A DNA stretch of 64,000 nt from Cognaticolwellia beringensis (lineage in GTDB: Bacteria > Pseudomonadota > Gammaproteobacteria > Enterobacterales > Alteromonadaceae): positions 992,001 to 1,056,000 of the forward strand of contig NZ_CP020465.1 of assembly GCF_002076895.1 (NCBI RefSeq). The letters are read 5' to 3'. Below are positions 9,169 through 19,626 of this stretch, piece by piece. Position numbers and translations under genes: made by a program. The notes under the pieces were generated by a model. That model did not search any database and was not told where the DNA came from. It was given only the letters and a program-made list of their open reading frames with translations. How positions within the stretch are numbered: position 1 is the first letter of the stretch; the number at the start of each line of letters is the position of its first letter.

Positions 9169-10386
9169 TTATGTCACTCGTTCTAGTTTGGTAAAGTCGA
9201 TTTTATTTTCTTTTGGTGAGCTTTCTATTGCGGCTACTTCTTTAAATTTTCTGAGCAGAATATAACCAAAGCAAGAGAAGAATAGCCCGATAACTAATGC
9301 GCCAACCCATTGGATTGCTAAGAAATCTAATTTGAATAACAAGGTCAGTAAACTCAAGGCAGCAATATTGCCTAAGAAATATTTAACTTTACCTATACGG
9401 GATACCCCTATATTCAAATTGTCGGTGTATAAGCGGATCAATGAGTCTAGAGAGTTAACCACAAAAGTAATACCAACAAATGCCATGGCAATATTATAGA
9501 AACCTGTAGTTTCTATACCGTTCATGCTGTAGTAATACAATACGCTGAACCATATTGCGATCGGAATAGACGGAAATATCAACATAGCCAGTAGTACTTG
9601 ATAAGTGCGTAAACCACTGACAAAACGTGAGGTAAACTGGCCAATCATAATGCTCCATGCAAACCACCAGTAAAGATAGAATTCATGATAAGCATTCATT
9701 GGGAGAACAAACTCGTGAATGTTACCAAAGTAGCCGCCCAACATAGAAAAGGTATTGGCAAATTGGCCGATGCTTGAGTTTTCACCAAAAAATGCACCGC
9801 CCCACATGACCGCAATTAACGCGATAAAAAGCCAAGTGGTTGCTAGGCTTAAAATGCGTACATAACGTATGTTGGTACTTGAATACACGGCAAAGGTAAT
9901 CACTAATAATACAATTAAGTAGAAACTACCAATAATAGACTCACCATCGCCAAGATCTGGCATATACCAAGGTAAGTTAGACAGTAATAAATAAGCCGTA
10001 AATGCACAGGTACCTATAATAACAATGTTATTAATGAATTTAACCAGCGGAATTTCGAAAAATTTTACACGTGGCTCAATAACACAAAAGTAAAAGCAGG
10101 TGAGAAAGTAAAAGCTCCAAATAAGAAAGGCCCAAAAACCAAACTCTATAGCTAAGGGGTTAGTAAAACCGTACTCAGGGCTAGTTGCTAAATCGGCGTA
10201 ACTTGCAAACTCAGTTAATGGGAACATAATAAGTCCGACATCAAGTCCCGAAGTAAATAATATAGCAATAAAGGTAAAAGTTTTAACGGGTGTTACACCA
10301 ACACAGCGAATATTGCCCCATCGATATAGTACAAATGCGATTGCGCTAAAAGTAAATAACATTCCTGCAGATAACCATGCGGTCAT
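9169..10386 (-). CDS. Divergent, short BCCT-family transporter, probably for choline or betaine
   Basis: Polytopic membrane protein of 405 residues with about 10-11 hydrophobic segments. BCCT hallmarks are recognisable but altered: AILFTSGLDVGLIMFPLTE at the position of the usual glycine-rich TM3 stretch (GMGIG), and YWWFAWSIMIGQFTSRFVSG matching the conserved Trp-rich TM8 signature. It is about 100 or more residues shorter than typical BetT/BetP proteins and lacks their long terminal osmosensing tails. It lies between betA and the porin gene. An AAGGAAA ribosome site precedes the ATG. Confidence 0.7.
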   Translation of the reverse strand: MTAWLSAGMLFTFSAIAFVLYRWGNIRCVGVTPVKTFTFIAILFTSGLDVGLIMFPLTEFASYADLATSPEYGFTNPLAIEFGFWAFLIWSFYFLTCFYFCVIEPRVKFFEIPLVKFINNIVIIGTCAFTAYLLLSNLPWYMPDLGDGESIIGSFYLIVLLVITFAVYSSTNIRYVRILSLATTWLFIALIAVMWGGAFFGENSSIGQFANTFSMLGGYFGNIHEFVLPMNAYHEFYLYWWFAWSIMIGQFTSRFVSGLRTYQVLLAMLIFPSIPIAIWFSVLYYYSMNGIETTGFYNIAMAFVGITFVVNSLDSLIRLYTDNLNIGVSRIGKVKYFLGNIAALSLLTLLFKLDFLAIQWVGALVIGLFFSCFGYILLRKFKEVAAIESSPKENKIDFTKLERVT

Positions 10387-10721
10387 GATAGTTTCCTTAT
10401 TACGTTTTCAATCAATTTAAAGATAAATTAACTCCTATTTTTTCTTACAGATAGAGTGTTCAGTTTCAGCTTATTAGCGCAATTTGATGAATAGCGTGTG
10501 TTACTTTTTTATGAGAAAAAATGGATAAGTACAAAGTATTAAATTTAGTCAGTAATCATGTTACTGATAAACGTTATAACGCTGTCTTTTTTCATTTTAC
10601 CCTTAAAAATAAGCGGGCAATTAATCAACTTGGTACTCGGCTTAAAACATTAATTGTCGTCGCCATGAAATATGCCATGACGATGATAATTACGGTTTAC
10701 AAGAACACTTGTGATTAAACA
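10387..10721. other. Intergenic region between betA and the transporter
   Basis: About 335 bp without a supported gene. The gap is wide for an operon, so the transporter-porin pair may have its own promoter here. I see no copy of the betI-type palindrome in it. Confidence 0.4.
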
Positions 10722-12407
10722 TTATTGTGTTGTGCGTTTTGGCATATTTGAACGTTGTTGCGCTTGCCAGTTAGTCGCTAGCGTAACTTCTGCGTTAACT
10801 GGCGCTAATAGCGCTCGTCCGCGAATAATATCAGCGGCTCGTTCAGCAACCATAATGGTGGGTGAATTTAGGTTTCCATTGGGAATTGTTGGGAATATTG
10901 ACGAATCAACAACTCTTAGTCCTTCAATGCCATGCACTCGTGTTTGTGGGTCTACCACTGACATTGCATCTGTACCCATTTTACATGAGCAAGAAGGGTG
11001 GTAAGCACTTTCAACAGACTGGCGTACAAAACTGTCAATTTCTTCATCTGTTTGCACTTTGATGCCCGGTTGAATTTCTTCCCCACGAAATGCATCGAGT
11101 GCTTGCTGGTTAATAATTTCACGTGTTAGGCGAACACAGGCACGAAACCCTTCACGGTCTGCTTCGTGTTCAAGATAATTAAATCGAATTTCTGGATGCG
11201 CCTTAGGATCGTTTGAAATGGCTTTAATCTGCCCACGACTTTTAGGTTTATTATGCCCAACATGCACTTGAAACCCGTGACCTGCAAAAGCTTCTTTACC
11301 GTCATATCGCATTGCTGCCGGTAAAAAGTGATATTGAAGATCTGGCCATTCAACACTGGCTTTAGAGCGAATAAAACCACAAGATTCAAAATGGTTGGTT
11401 GAACCTAAGCCTTTTTTGCTTAATATCCAGCGAGTGCCTATTAGCAGTTTATTCCACCAATCTAACTTGCCATTGAGTGTAATGGGCTGCTTGCACTTAA
11501 ATTGAAAATAAAACTCTAGGTGATCTTGCAAGTTTTCACCTACACCAGGTAAATCGTGTTTCACTTCAATATTTGCCGCTTCAAGCACCGCTTTAGGGCC
11601 GATACCTGATAATTGTAATATGTGTGGTGAGCCTATAGAACCGGCTGATAAAATAACTTCTTTATTTGCTGCAACATCAATTATTTTACCTTTATGCTCG
11701 TACTTAACACCGACAGCTTTTTTACCTTCAAGTATGACCTTATGAACCAACGCATGCGTAATGACAGTTAAGTTATTACGCGGCATTGCGGGTCGTAAAT
11801 AAGCATTTGCTGTAGAGGCGCGCACACCGTTTTTAACGGTCATGTGCATTGGGCCAAAACCTTCTTGTTGAGCCGCATTATAATCTTGCGTTTCAAAGTA
11901 ACCGGCTTCAACTCCCGCATTGATAAATGCTTTGTAAAGCGGGTTTTTCATTTTATTGCCGTTGTTTACGCCTAGCGGTCCGCCTTTTGCGCGATACTCA
12001 TTGGCACTAAATGCCCAGTCTTCAGACTTTTTAAAGTAGGGTAAACAGTGATCGTAATCCCACTCTTCTGCGCCATGTTGCTGCCATTCATCAAAATCCT
12101 TTGCATGTCCACGTACATAAACCATGCCGTTAATTGAAGAGGAACCGCCTAATACCTTACCTCTAGGGCAGTGCATACGTCGATTATCAAGAAACGGCTC
12201 TGGTTGGCTTTCAAATTGCCAAGCGTATTTTTTTGAATTCATCGGAATAGACAATGCCGTTGGCATTTGAATAAAAATACTTTTATCGCTGCCTCCTGTT
12301 TCAATCAGTAATACAGTGTTATTACTGTCTTCACTAAGACGATTTGCTAAGACACAACCCGCAGAACCAGCACCGACAATAATGTAATCAAATTTTTCAC
12401 TTTTCAT
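10722..12407 (-). CDS. betA: Choline dehydrogenase
   Basis: GMC-family flavoprotein oxidising choline to betaine aldehyde. The N-terminal Rossmann motif [19 protein letters not shown] binds FAD. The GMC signatures [21 protein letters not shown] and [16 protein letters not shown] are present, as is the C-terminal [20 protein letters not shown] with the active-site His region. The 561-residue length equals that of typical BetA. It is flanked by betB upstream and a BCCT transporter downstream, which makes the choline assignment firm. Confidence 0.95.
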   Translation of the reverse strand: MKSEKFDYIIVGAGSAGCVLANRLSEDSNNTVLLIETGGSDKSIFIQMPTALSIPMNSKKYAWQFESQPEPFLDNRRMHCPRGKVLGGSSSINGMVYVRGHAKDFDEWQQHGAEEWDYDHCLPYFKKSEDWAFSANEYRAKGGPLGVNNGNKMKNPLYKAFINAGVEAGYFETQDYNAAQQEGFGPMHMTVKNGVRASTANAYLRPAMPRNNLTVITHALVHKVILEGKKAVGVKYEHKGKIIDVAANKEVILSAGSIGSPHILQLSGIGPKAVLEAANIEVKHDLPGVGENLQDHLEFYFQFKCKQPITLNGKLDWWNKLLIGTRWILSKKGLGSTNHFESCGFIRSKASVEWPDLQYHFLPAAMRYDGKEAFAGHGFQVHVGHNKPKSRGQIKAISNDPKAHPEIRFNYLEHEADREGFRACVRLTREIINQQALDAFRGEEIQPGIKVQTDEEIDSFVRQSVESAYHPSCSCKMGTDAMSVVDPQTRVHGIEGLRVVDSSIFPTIPNGNLNSPTIMVAERAADIIRGRALLAPVNAEVTLATNWQAQQRSNMPKRTTQ

Positions 12408-12487
12408 TTAAAACCTTTAAAATAATTTAGGACATGAAGACTTTTGTACAGCCTAACTAACGAACATAAATTGAGTTTTTCTGTTCG

Positions 12488-13951
12488 TTAAAAAGGACTG
12501 TCGAGAGGCTGTAGCCCTACATAAACCGCTTTGATTTGAGTGTAATGGTTAAGGGTAGCAAGACCATTTTCTCGACCAATACCTGACTGTTTATAACCAC
12601 CAACAGGCATTTGGGCTGGTGATGCACCATAGCTATTTATCCAGCAAATACCGGCTTGCATTTGATGCACTACACGGTGTGCACGGGTAATGTCTTGGGT
12701 AAATACACCGGCGGCTAAACCAAACTCTGTCGCATTGGCTCGGCTGATCACTTCATCTTCATCGGTAAATGTTAAAACGCTCATTACCGGACCGAAAATT
12801 TCTTCACGGCAAATGGTCATTTGGTCAGTACAGTCACCAAAAATAGTAGGCGCAACAAAGTAACCGTTTGGCGCACTGTCTGGTTGTAACGCTTTGCCAC
12901 CATGAAGAAGCGTTGCGCCTTCTTTAACGCCAATGTCGATATAACTTTGTACTAATTCCATATGTTTAGCTGAAATTAGTGCACCAAAGTTAGTGTGAGG
13001 GTCCATAGGATCGCCCACGACAATATTATTTTTAGTGCGCTCGAGTAGTTTCTCAATGAAAGCTGGGTATAGTGATTGTTGAACGAATACGCGAGTACCG
13101 TTTGTACAAACTTCGCCTTGGGTATAAAAATTACCTAACATGGCGGCAGAAACGGCATTATCGATATCAGCGTCATCAAAAATAATCAGGGGTGATTTAC
13201 CGCCGAGTTCCATGGTGACATCTTTAAGTGAACTGGCAGCAGCGGCCATTACTTTTTTACCGGTACCCACTTCACCCGTAAAAGAAACTTTAGCAATTTC
13301 TGGATGATGCGTTAACCAAGCACCTACTTCACCCGCGCCTTGCACAACGTTAAATACGCCGTTAGGTAACCCTGCTTCAGTAAAGATCTCTGCTAATTTT
13401 AATGCGCCAAGTGGCGTTTCTTCAGAAGGTTTAAAAATCATCACATTACCGCAAGCTAATGCCGGCGCTGCTTTCCAGCAAGCAATTTGTAATGGGTAGT
13501 TCCAAGCACCAATGCCTGCGCAAATCCCTAAGGGCTCACGACGGGTATAGTAAAAATCACCATCGACGGCTTGTTGATTACCTTCAATACCAGGAGCTAG
13601 CCCGGCAAAAAACTCGATTGAATCAGCACCTGATAATACATCAACTACTGAAGCTTCTTGCCATGGCTTACCAGTATCAAGTACTTCAATTTTGGCTAAT
13701 TCGTCATTACGTTCGTGTAATAACGCTACAGCTTTAAGTAAAATTCGGCTACGTTCGGTTGCGCTCATTGCTGACCAAGTATCAAAACCAAGCTTCGCGC
13801 TGGCTATGGCTTTTTCTTGGACTTGTTCATCGGCCACTTCAACTTGATAGATAACTTTTCCCGTAGCGGGGTTAATTACATCAAATGTTTCACCACTGGC
13901 ATTATCTATATAAGTACCATCGACATAATTTTTATAACGTATTAATGACAA
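12488..13951 (-). CDS. betB: Betaine aldehyde dehydrogenase
   Basis: NAD(P)-dependent aldehyde dehydrogenase making glycine betaine. Visible motifs: substrate loop [19 protein letters not shown], cofactor motif [10 protein letters not shown], general-base Glu in [10 protein letters not shown], and catalytic Cys in [12 protein letters not shown]. The length (487) is standard. Its start overlaps the betI stop by 10 nt, indicating translational coupling within betIBA. Confidence 0.95.
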   Translation of the reverse strand: MSLIRYKNYVDGTYIDNASGETFDVINPATGKVIYQVEVADEQVQEKAIASAKLGFDTWSAMSATERSRILLKAVALLHERNDELAKIEVLDTGKPWQEASVVDVLSGADSIEFFAGLAPGIEGNQQAVDGDFYYTRREPLGICAGIGAWNYPLQIACWKAAPALACGNVMIFKPSEETPLGALKLAEIFTEAGLPNGVFNVVQGAGEVGAWLTHHPEIAKVSFTGEVGTGKKVMAAAASSLKDVTMELGGKSPLIIFDDADIDNAVSAAMLGNFYTQGEVCTNGTRVFVQQSLYPAFIEKLLERTKNNIVVGDPMDPHTNFGALISAKHMELVQSYIDIGVKEGATLLHGGKALQPDSAPNGYFVAPTIFGDCTDQMTICREEIFGPVMSVLTFTDEDEVISRANATEFGLAAGVFTQDITRAHRVVHQMQAGICWINSYGASPAQMPVGGYKQSGIGRENGLATLNHYTQIKAVYVGLQPLDSPF

Positions 13952-14547
13952 GTAACATCTCCATATTGGTTAATTTGTTCGTCTATAAAGCTTTTACATA
14001 ATTGCTCAGCTTTGATGAATTCTTCTTCAGGCGAAGAACTTAAGGCACAGCGTAGCCATAAGCCATCAATCATCGCTGCGGTTTTTTGAGACGCTACTAT
14101 GGCAACATCTTCTTCTAATAATTGACGATATGAAAAAAGTAGGTTGCTATATAAACGCCTACTATTGATATTTTGTAATCTTTTTAGCTTTGGATCATGC
14201 ATTGACTCTGCCCAGAAACTAAGCCACGTTTTTATGGTAGGGGTAGAGCGCTGAAATGAGGTGAAATTCGCCTCTATGATCATGTTGAGTCGATCGGCTG
14301 CATTAAGTTTCTTTGGCGAAACACGTTCAAGTAATGCTAACTTTAACTGCTCTAAAAGGTGCTTAATGGTTGCTTCTATCAAGCCTTGTTTTCCACCAAA
14401 GTAATGACTAATAATTCCTGAGGATAACCCCGCAATTTTACTGATGGTTATAATGGTTGTACTTTGTAAACCATGTTGACCAATCGACTCTAATGTTGCA
14501 TCAATTAGCTGTTGTTTACGCAGAGGTTTCATTCCAACTTTAGGCAT
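13942..14547 (-). CDS. betI: TetR-family transcriptional repressor BetI
   Basis: First gene of the leftward bet operon. Residues about 8-60 form the TetR helix-turn-helix ([23 protein letters not shown], then [18 protein letters not shown]), very like BetI of other Proteobacteria. The C-terminal BetI domain contains the conserved [26 protein letters not shown]. BetI represses the operon and is relieved by choline. A perfect 18-bp palindrome just upstream is its likely operator. Confidence 0.93.
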   Translation of the reverse strand: MPKVGMKPLRKQQLIDATLESIGQHGLQSTTIITISKIAGLSSGIISHYFGGKQGLIEATIKHLLEQLKLALLERVSPKKLNAADRLNMIIEANFTSFQRSTPTIKTWLSFWAESMHDPKLKRLQNINSRRLYSNLLFSYRQLLEEDVAIVASQKTAAMIDGLWLRCALSSSPEEEFIKAEQLCKSFIDEQINQYGDVTCH

Positions 14548-14566
14548 ATTATGGGTGCTTTTTTAT

Positions 14567-14584
14567 TAATTGAACGTTCAATTA
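14567..14584. promoter_or_regulatory. Probable BetI operator
   Basis: Perfect 18-bp palindrome TAATTGAACGTTCAATTA, 19 nt upstream of the betI ATG. The ATTGAACGTTCAAT core agrees with my recollection of the BetI motif in gammaproteobacteria. The position fits repression of betI itself and the whole betIBA-transporter-porin run. Confidence 0.85.
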
Positions 14585-15430
14585 GTTTCTATTCTAATGG
14601 TTTTTTATGGAATTATCAACTCAGCTTTAAAAACTGACCTTAGCGGAAGGTGCCTAAAATCGTGGTTTTCGATGTTTTATATAGGCTATGGACGAGTAAT
14701 TAGCGCCATTAAATAAATTATAAAAAAGTAGTTAAAGGTTAGGGGTCTAATAATTATTTCTGGATGGGTTGAGGCTGGTGCTGTTATTTTTTCATGTATA
14801 AAAAGCCCTAATAAAAAATAGTAGGGGGTGGATAATAGTGTCACATGTGGCGGAATTAATGATTTAATCTTAATAAGTTTTTTCGAAGACGGAACACTTG
14901 ATAATTAGTGGACAATTACATCAGTTGAGTTACCCAATTACAGCAAAGCTGCTAGTCATTATCATCCAACATTATCAACAAATGACATTTGCTGTAGCCA
15001 CTGAATTACATTAGGTTTTCCGCTAATAAATTAAGTTCATTTTGTGCATAGCTGTCATTAGGATTTGCGTAATTAATGTCAGCAGATCCGACGCTGCAGA
15101 CGTTAGGGATTTGTTTAGACTTAGGACAAAAGTTAGCCAATTGCGGTCATTAAGCCTTTGCAAATACAGGAGCATATTTAGGGCAATATTAGCCAGGATT
15201 TTCTGCTCACTTGTGGGGCTGGTTTAAGCTCACATTGCTGCCATTGGTATACCATCGATAAATGCTAAAATTTTCAAAAAGCTTTTATTACTTTAAATCA
15301 ATTTTTATTCAAACCTATTGGCACCTTTGCCCCCATACTCCGAAGCCTACATTTAGACTGATTTACTTATACACATAAAATCTAAGGTCAAATTTTATTA
15401 TTTGGAAGAAGTACAAGGGTGCAATTAATC
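14585..15430. other. Long intergenic region between betI and the next gene
   Basis: About 850 bp without a supported gene. Short open frames (for example 15042-15227) lack ribosome sites and family-like composition. The stretch 'agccaattgcgg' near 15138 is shared with the intergenic region near 25753, which suggests dispersed intergenic debris or repeats. Confidence 0.4.
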
Positions 15431-15457
15431 AATCGTCCAATTAATTATTGAACGATT
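15431..15457. terminator. Imperfect palindrome after the orphan secreted protein gene
   Basis: Arms AATCGTcCAAT and ATTGaACGATT with a short AT centre, immediately beyond the stop of the leftward gene at 15461. It probably folds as a 3' hairpin. There is no clear T-run, so intrinsic termination is uncertain. Confidence 0.4.
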
Positions 15458-15460
15458 AAT

Positions 15461-16129
15461 TTAAAGCTCTACATAAGTGCCAGATACTCGTACTTTATTG
15501 CTACTATTCTGCCAGTTCCATTTAACATTCTCAGTTGGCATTTCCAATAAAATAGGAGCTTCATGTCCGTATTTTCCAGAGTTAGTTAACAGAGAATTTA
15601 GCCTTTGTATATATTTTAAAGATGCTCCTTTCTCATATAAAAAAGTAATTCTTGCGTCCTTACATCCGTAAGGCAGGGATTTGAATAAAGAGGCTAGGTA
15701 AGGCTCTGTGATTTCAGAGCCGTAAGCAATTATTTTATTTTCTTTATCAATGTAAAGCCGTATAGGAAGGATCTTATTACTTCCTGGACATTTATCAGTA
15801 AACTGTTGAACCTTTGGTTGAGATACAATAGTAATGTCAGTCGGTATAGACCCCAACACTTGCTGCACCGCTCTTGATACGGCTTTCTCTAACATTTTCA
15901 TATCAATATTTTGCTGTTCAAATGAACTGAACTTAAATGCTACATTTAATTTTCCATCAACCAAGTTCCACTTTAATGCGGGTATCTCTTTAATGTTTTT
16001 GTTGATTAGTAATTGTATTTTTTCAACGTCAGCGTCCGTTAAACTTTCTTTTGTCTCTGCATTCTTCCCAAAAGAATAAAGTATATATAGAATTAATATA
16101 AATACAGTGAGTAAATTTTTTCCCTTCAT
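15461..16129 (-). CDS. Hypothetical exported protein
   Basis: I do not recognise a family. The 222-residue protein begins with a short hydrophobic segment (NLLTVFILILYILYSFG), a signal peptide or N-terminal anchor. The rest is soluble and mixed alpha/beta, with two Cys (in DKCPGS and PYGCKD) that could form a disulfide. Codon use and composition are like the neighbours, and the length and ordinary amino-acid make-up support a real gene. It stands alone with long gaps on both sides. Confidence 0.65.
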   Translation of the reverse strand: MKGKNLLTVFILILYILYSFGKNAETKESLTDADVEKIQLLINKNIKEIPALKWNLVDGKLNVAFKFSSFEQQNIDMKMLEKAVSRAVQQVLGSIPTDITIVSQPKVQQFTDKCPGSNKILPIRLYIDKENKIIAYGSEITEPYLASLFKSLPYGCKDARITFLYEKGASLKYIQRLNSLLTNSGKYGHEAPILLEMPTENVKWNWQNSSNKVRVSGTYVEL

Positions 16130-16488
16130 CTAACCATCCATCTTATTATCATCATGACTTAAATCACCATAATGAGTGCTGCCATTGAGAAAAACCGTCA
16201 GTAAACTACAAGATATTCATATCAGTAAAACGTACGATTTTTAGCTAATTGTTTTTTTATGTTCTATTGTCTTGTAATTAGTCACTTGATAAACCTGTAA
16301 AATTATAATTTGTTGATATTGCTTTGCTTAATAAAACGTTTGGAATGATACAAACAATGACTCGAAAAATTCACCTGTAACAATTACAGGTGAAGAATTA
16401 ATAATCCTAATATTTAAAGAGTATTGTTCTTATTGGGCAAGTGTTGCATCCTCGATAGAAATACAATTCAAACGACAATGAAGCTGTT
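16130..16488. other. Intergenic region between the orphan gene and the efflux operon
   Basis: About 360 bp, AT-rich. A hairpin TCACCTGTAA / TTACAGGTGA at 16369-16394 (loop 'caat') lies about 95 nt beyond the permease stop and could end the efflux operon, although its T-run is weak. Nothing else is seen. Confidence 0.45.
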
Positions 16489-18897
16489 TTATTCATCACG
16501 TAATATCAATGAAGGTCTTGTACTTGCCGATTTAAAGGCTAGGCTAGCTACCGTTAACCAAATGATAATTGTTATGATAATCGCAGAGGTAAAATAGACC
16601 CAAATAGATTGAGTAATACGCTCATTAAAATTAGCTAACCAATCACCAATTAACCAATAACTTAGCGGGAAGGCGATCACAATACTAATCGCAACTAATA
16701 ACAAAAACTCTTTGGCAAGTAGGTTCACAATGCTTAATCGAGAAGCACCTAATACTTTGCGCATAGCCACTTCTTTTTGTCGACGTAATGTAGCAAAAGA
16801 CGCTAAACCAAATATACCCAAACAAGTTAAGAAAATTGCTAATAAACTAAAAATAGTGACCATATCTAATGCTCGTTTTTCATCTTTATGGGCATTAGCA
16901 TAATCATCTGTTAATTGGCTAATTTCTACATCACTTAAATGCAGCTCTTCATTTATTATTTTTTGAATTTTCTTGCTCAGTGCTGCCATATCGACATTTT
17001 TTGTTTTTATTACGAGGTCACTTGAAACACTCCCACCAAAAAAACCTAAATTTAATGACATCGGCAAAACTTGTTGCCGCGCTGAACCAATTTTGACATT
17101 TTCGACAACACCTACAACTTTGGCTTTCATATTATTAAAGCCTGGTGCTATTAGCGTTAACCCTATAACTGAATCTACGTCTTGATAACCTGCCAATTCA
17201 GCCATACGACGACTAACGATTACACTAACGCTGCGATTATTTTCATCATCCCTGAAATACCAATCACCATTAAATTGTGGAGAAAAATCACGTCCTGCAA
17301 GTAATTCAAGCCCGAAAGTTTCAACAGGGTAGTAATTTGTTGAAATAGTGGGTTGTGTAACATTCAATACCTCTCCATTGGGCCAGGTGAATTGCAAGGA
17401 AAACTCCATATCATCAGTTAAATTGGTATTAGAAGCGGTGATTTGCTCAACACCTGGTAAGTCCTTAATCTTATCGAACAGACTATTGGGCTCTTGTTTA
17501 TACAAAACATCACTAGGTAGTGACTTAACCACCAGCCTTGATGATTTCTCATAGCCTACTTGTAAATTATTGATCAACTGCATTTGTTGATATAAAGAGA
17601 CTACGCCGATAATTAAGCCAATAGAGAACGCACCTTGGAAACAGAGGGTTAATTTACGAACTAAAATGGCCGTACCACCACGAATAAGATCGCCACTGAG
17701 CACACGTTTTGCGTTAAAGGAAGCGATAAATAGTGCGGGATATAAGCCTGAGAGTAGCCCCACCACCAAAATAATGACAACAGTTATCCATGTAAATGCT
17801 GAATCGTAATTTAAACCTAGCTCTCTATCCATAAGCACATTAAATTCGGGTAGCGTTAATTCTACTAGCGCAAATGCCGTCAACCCTGCGAACGCTACCA
17901 CTACAAATGATTCAGTAAGAAATTGAATAACTAGCTGTATTTTTGTTGCGCCTAATGCTTTACGAACCCCAACTTCTTTGCCACGTTTTGCTGATTGGGC
18001 AATAGTTAAATTAATAAAGTTGATACTGGCGATAACGATCAAAATAACACTTAATGAAATGCATATTTGTAGCACTGTTAACGAACCGCCTGCTTTCATT
18101 GCCGCTGGGTTATTGCCATTAAGGTGTAAGTCTTCCATATTAACTAATGCCATTTTCACATTATTCTTAACTTGCCAATAAAAAATGGCATTACTTTCTT
18201 TATTAAATATCTTAGTAAATGAGGGTATAGCTGTACCTGGCAATAATTTATAATAAACATAACCGTCACCCTCGAGCTTTAATTGTGTTGGCATATGAAT
18301 CAGGCTATCAAACTTAAAGTGTGTGTTTTCAGGTAAATTTTTAAAGATAGCGCCTATAGTGTATTGCTCTTCATCATGATTCAATGTTCGCCCTATAACT
18401 TGGTTATTACCAAAAATTCGAATAGCTTCACGCTCACTTAACACCAAATGATTTGGCTTTGATAACGCTTGTGTAATGTCACCCGCAATAGTAGTTAAGT
18501 TAACAAAATCAAGAATATTAGTCGTCGCCATATAAAAGTCATTTAGTCGATGATAATTACCCTCCACCTCAACTAAATTACTCAATGCTCGTCCTATTTC
18601 CTGCGTGTTTACAAGTTTAAATACATCTTCTACCTGACTATCATGTTTGATTTTTTCGGCAACCTTAAAGCTACTCAGAGATATTATTTGTAAACCTACC
18701 GCAGTAAAATCTGTATGACCAAGATAAACACGTTCACTATCAGGGTGTTGTTTATCATAAGACAATTCATGTTGAGCAAATAACGCCATTAAAATGGCCG
18801 CAGCTAAACCGATACTAAAACCGATTAAGTTAAGGAAAAAATGTTGTTTATCTTTTCTTATTGCACGTAATGCGGTGACTAAATAAGTGCTGAACAT
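16489..18897 (-). CDS. ABC transporter permease with two FtsX domains (MacB-like)
   Basis: An 802-residue inner-membrane permease. An N-terminal TM (about 20-42) is followed by a periplasmic MacB_PCD-type domain, FtsX core 1 (three TMs, about 285-420), a second periplasmic domain (about 440-660) and FtsX core 2 (about 680-800). Both FtsX cores have the signature RRQKEVAMRKVLGAS or RGKEVGVRKALGAT. The true start is the ATG at 18897 inside TAATATG, overlapping the ATPase gene end. An upstream in-frame start at 18969 would lie wholly within that gene. It probably works with the ATPase and adaptor as a tripartite efflux or peptide-export system. Confidence 0.9.
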   Translation of the reverse strand: MFSTYLVTALRAIRKDKQHFFLNLIGFSIGLAAAILMALFAQHELSYDKQHPDSERVYLGHTDFTAVGLQIISLSSFKVAEKIKHDSQVEDVFKLVNTQEIGRALSNLVEVEGNYHRLNDFYMATTNILDFVNLTTIAGDITQALSKPNHLVLSEREAIRIFGNNQVIGRTLNHDEEQYTIGAIFKNLPENTHFKFDSLIHMPTQLKLEGDGYVYYKLLPGTAIPSFTKIFNKESNAIFYWQVKNNVKMALVNMEDLHLNGNNPAAMKAGGSLTVLQICISLSVILIVIASINFINLTIAQSAKRGKEVGVRKALGATKIQLVIQFLTESFVVVAFAGLTAFALVELTLPEFNVLMDRELGLNYDSAFTWITVVIILVVGLLSGLYPALFIASFNAKRVLSGDLIRGGTAILVRKLTLCFQGAFSIGLIIGVVSLYQQMQLINNLQVGYEKSSRLVVKSLPSDVLYKQEPNSLFDKIKDLPGVEQITASNTNLTDDMEFSLQFTWPNGEVLNVTQPTISTNYYPVETFGLELLAGRDFSPQFNGDWYFRDDENNRSVSVIVSRRMAELAGYQDVDSVIGLTLIAPGFNNMKAKVVGVVENVKIGSARQQVLPMSLNLGFFGGSVSSDLVIKTKNVDMAALSKKIQKIINEELHLSDVEISQLTDDYANAHKDEKRALDMVTIFSLLAIFLTCLGIFGLASFATLRRQKEVAMRKVLGASRLSIVNLLAKEFLLLVAISIVIAFPLSYWLIGDWLANFNERITQSIWVYFTSAIIITIIIWLTVASLAFKSASTRPSLILRDE

Positions 18898-18898
18898 A

Positions 18899-19612
18899 TT
18901 AAGCAACCTCAGCTGACATATCTGAAGGTACAGCGGTCTGGTTTGCCTTATCAACCATAACTTGCCCATCTAAAAGACGTACTATGCGATCAGCATATTT
19001 ACCTTCTTTTTCGTCATGAGTTACCATGATAACAGTGGTGCCATCTTTATTTAGTTCACGTAACATCGCCATGACTTCATCACCATTTTTCGAATCTAAG
19101 TTTCCTGTAGGCTCGTCGGCTAAAATAAGTTTGGGATTACTCACCAATGCCCGTGCTACAGCAACACGCTGTTGTTGACCACCGGAAAGTTGCTGAGGTA
19201 AATGATCACCTCGATGATCAATACCTATGCGCTTTAAAATAGCTTCTACACGTTGTTTACGTTCAGCCTTAGAAATTTTATGGTAATGAAGTGGTAATTC
19301 AACATTTTGAAATACAGATAATTCATCAATAAGGTTGAAGCTCTGAAAAACAAAACCAATAGAAGATTTTCGCAATCCAGCTAACTTTACTTCGTTATAA
19401 GACGATATATCAGCTCCTTCAAATTCAAAGCTACCTGATGTTGGCGAGTCTAGCATCCCCAAAATTGACAATAACGTTGACTTACCACAGCCTGAAGGTC
19501 CCATAATAGCGACAAACTCACCTGATTTAACGGTTAAATTAATATGACTAAGTGCAGTTGTTTCTAAATCTTGAGTGCGAAAAACGCGGCTTAAATTGGT
19601 TAATGTGATCAT
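18899..19612 (-). CDS. ABC transporter ATP-binding protein (MacB/LolD type)
   Basis: ATPase of 237 residues with Walker A GPSGCGKST, Q-loop FVFQSFNLIDELSV, signature LSGGQQQRVAVARAL, Walker B LILADEPTGNLD and H-loop VTHD. The NLDSKNGDEVM segment is typical of MacB/LolD ATPases that drive mechanotransmission rather than import. It lies between adaptor and permease genes with 14 nt and about 0 nt spacing. Confidence 0.93.
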   Translation of the reverse strand: MITLTNLSRVFRTQDLETTALSHINLTVKSGEFVAIMGPSGCGKSTLLSILGMLDSPTSGSFEFEGADISSYNEVKLAGLRKSSIGFVFQSFNLIDELSVFQNVELPLHYHKISKAERKQRVEAILKRIGIDHRGDHLPQQLSGGQQQRVAVARALVSNPKLILADEPTGNLDSKNGDEVMAMLRELNKDGTTVIMVTHDEKEGKYADRIVRLLDGQVMVDKANQTAVPSDMSAEVA

Positions 19613-19626
19613 GGTAATCCCTTGTA

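Noticed and set aside
10521..11004. Two small rightward open frames near the betA end
   Set aside because: One overlaps betA antisense and the other has no coding features; both look like chance frames.
15042..15227. Short open frame in the betI upstream gap
   Set aside because: No ribosome site, no family resemblance; Arg/Ser/Cys-rich like random translation.
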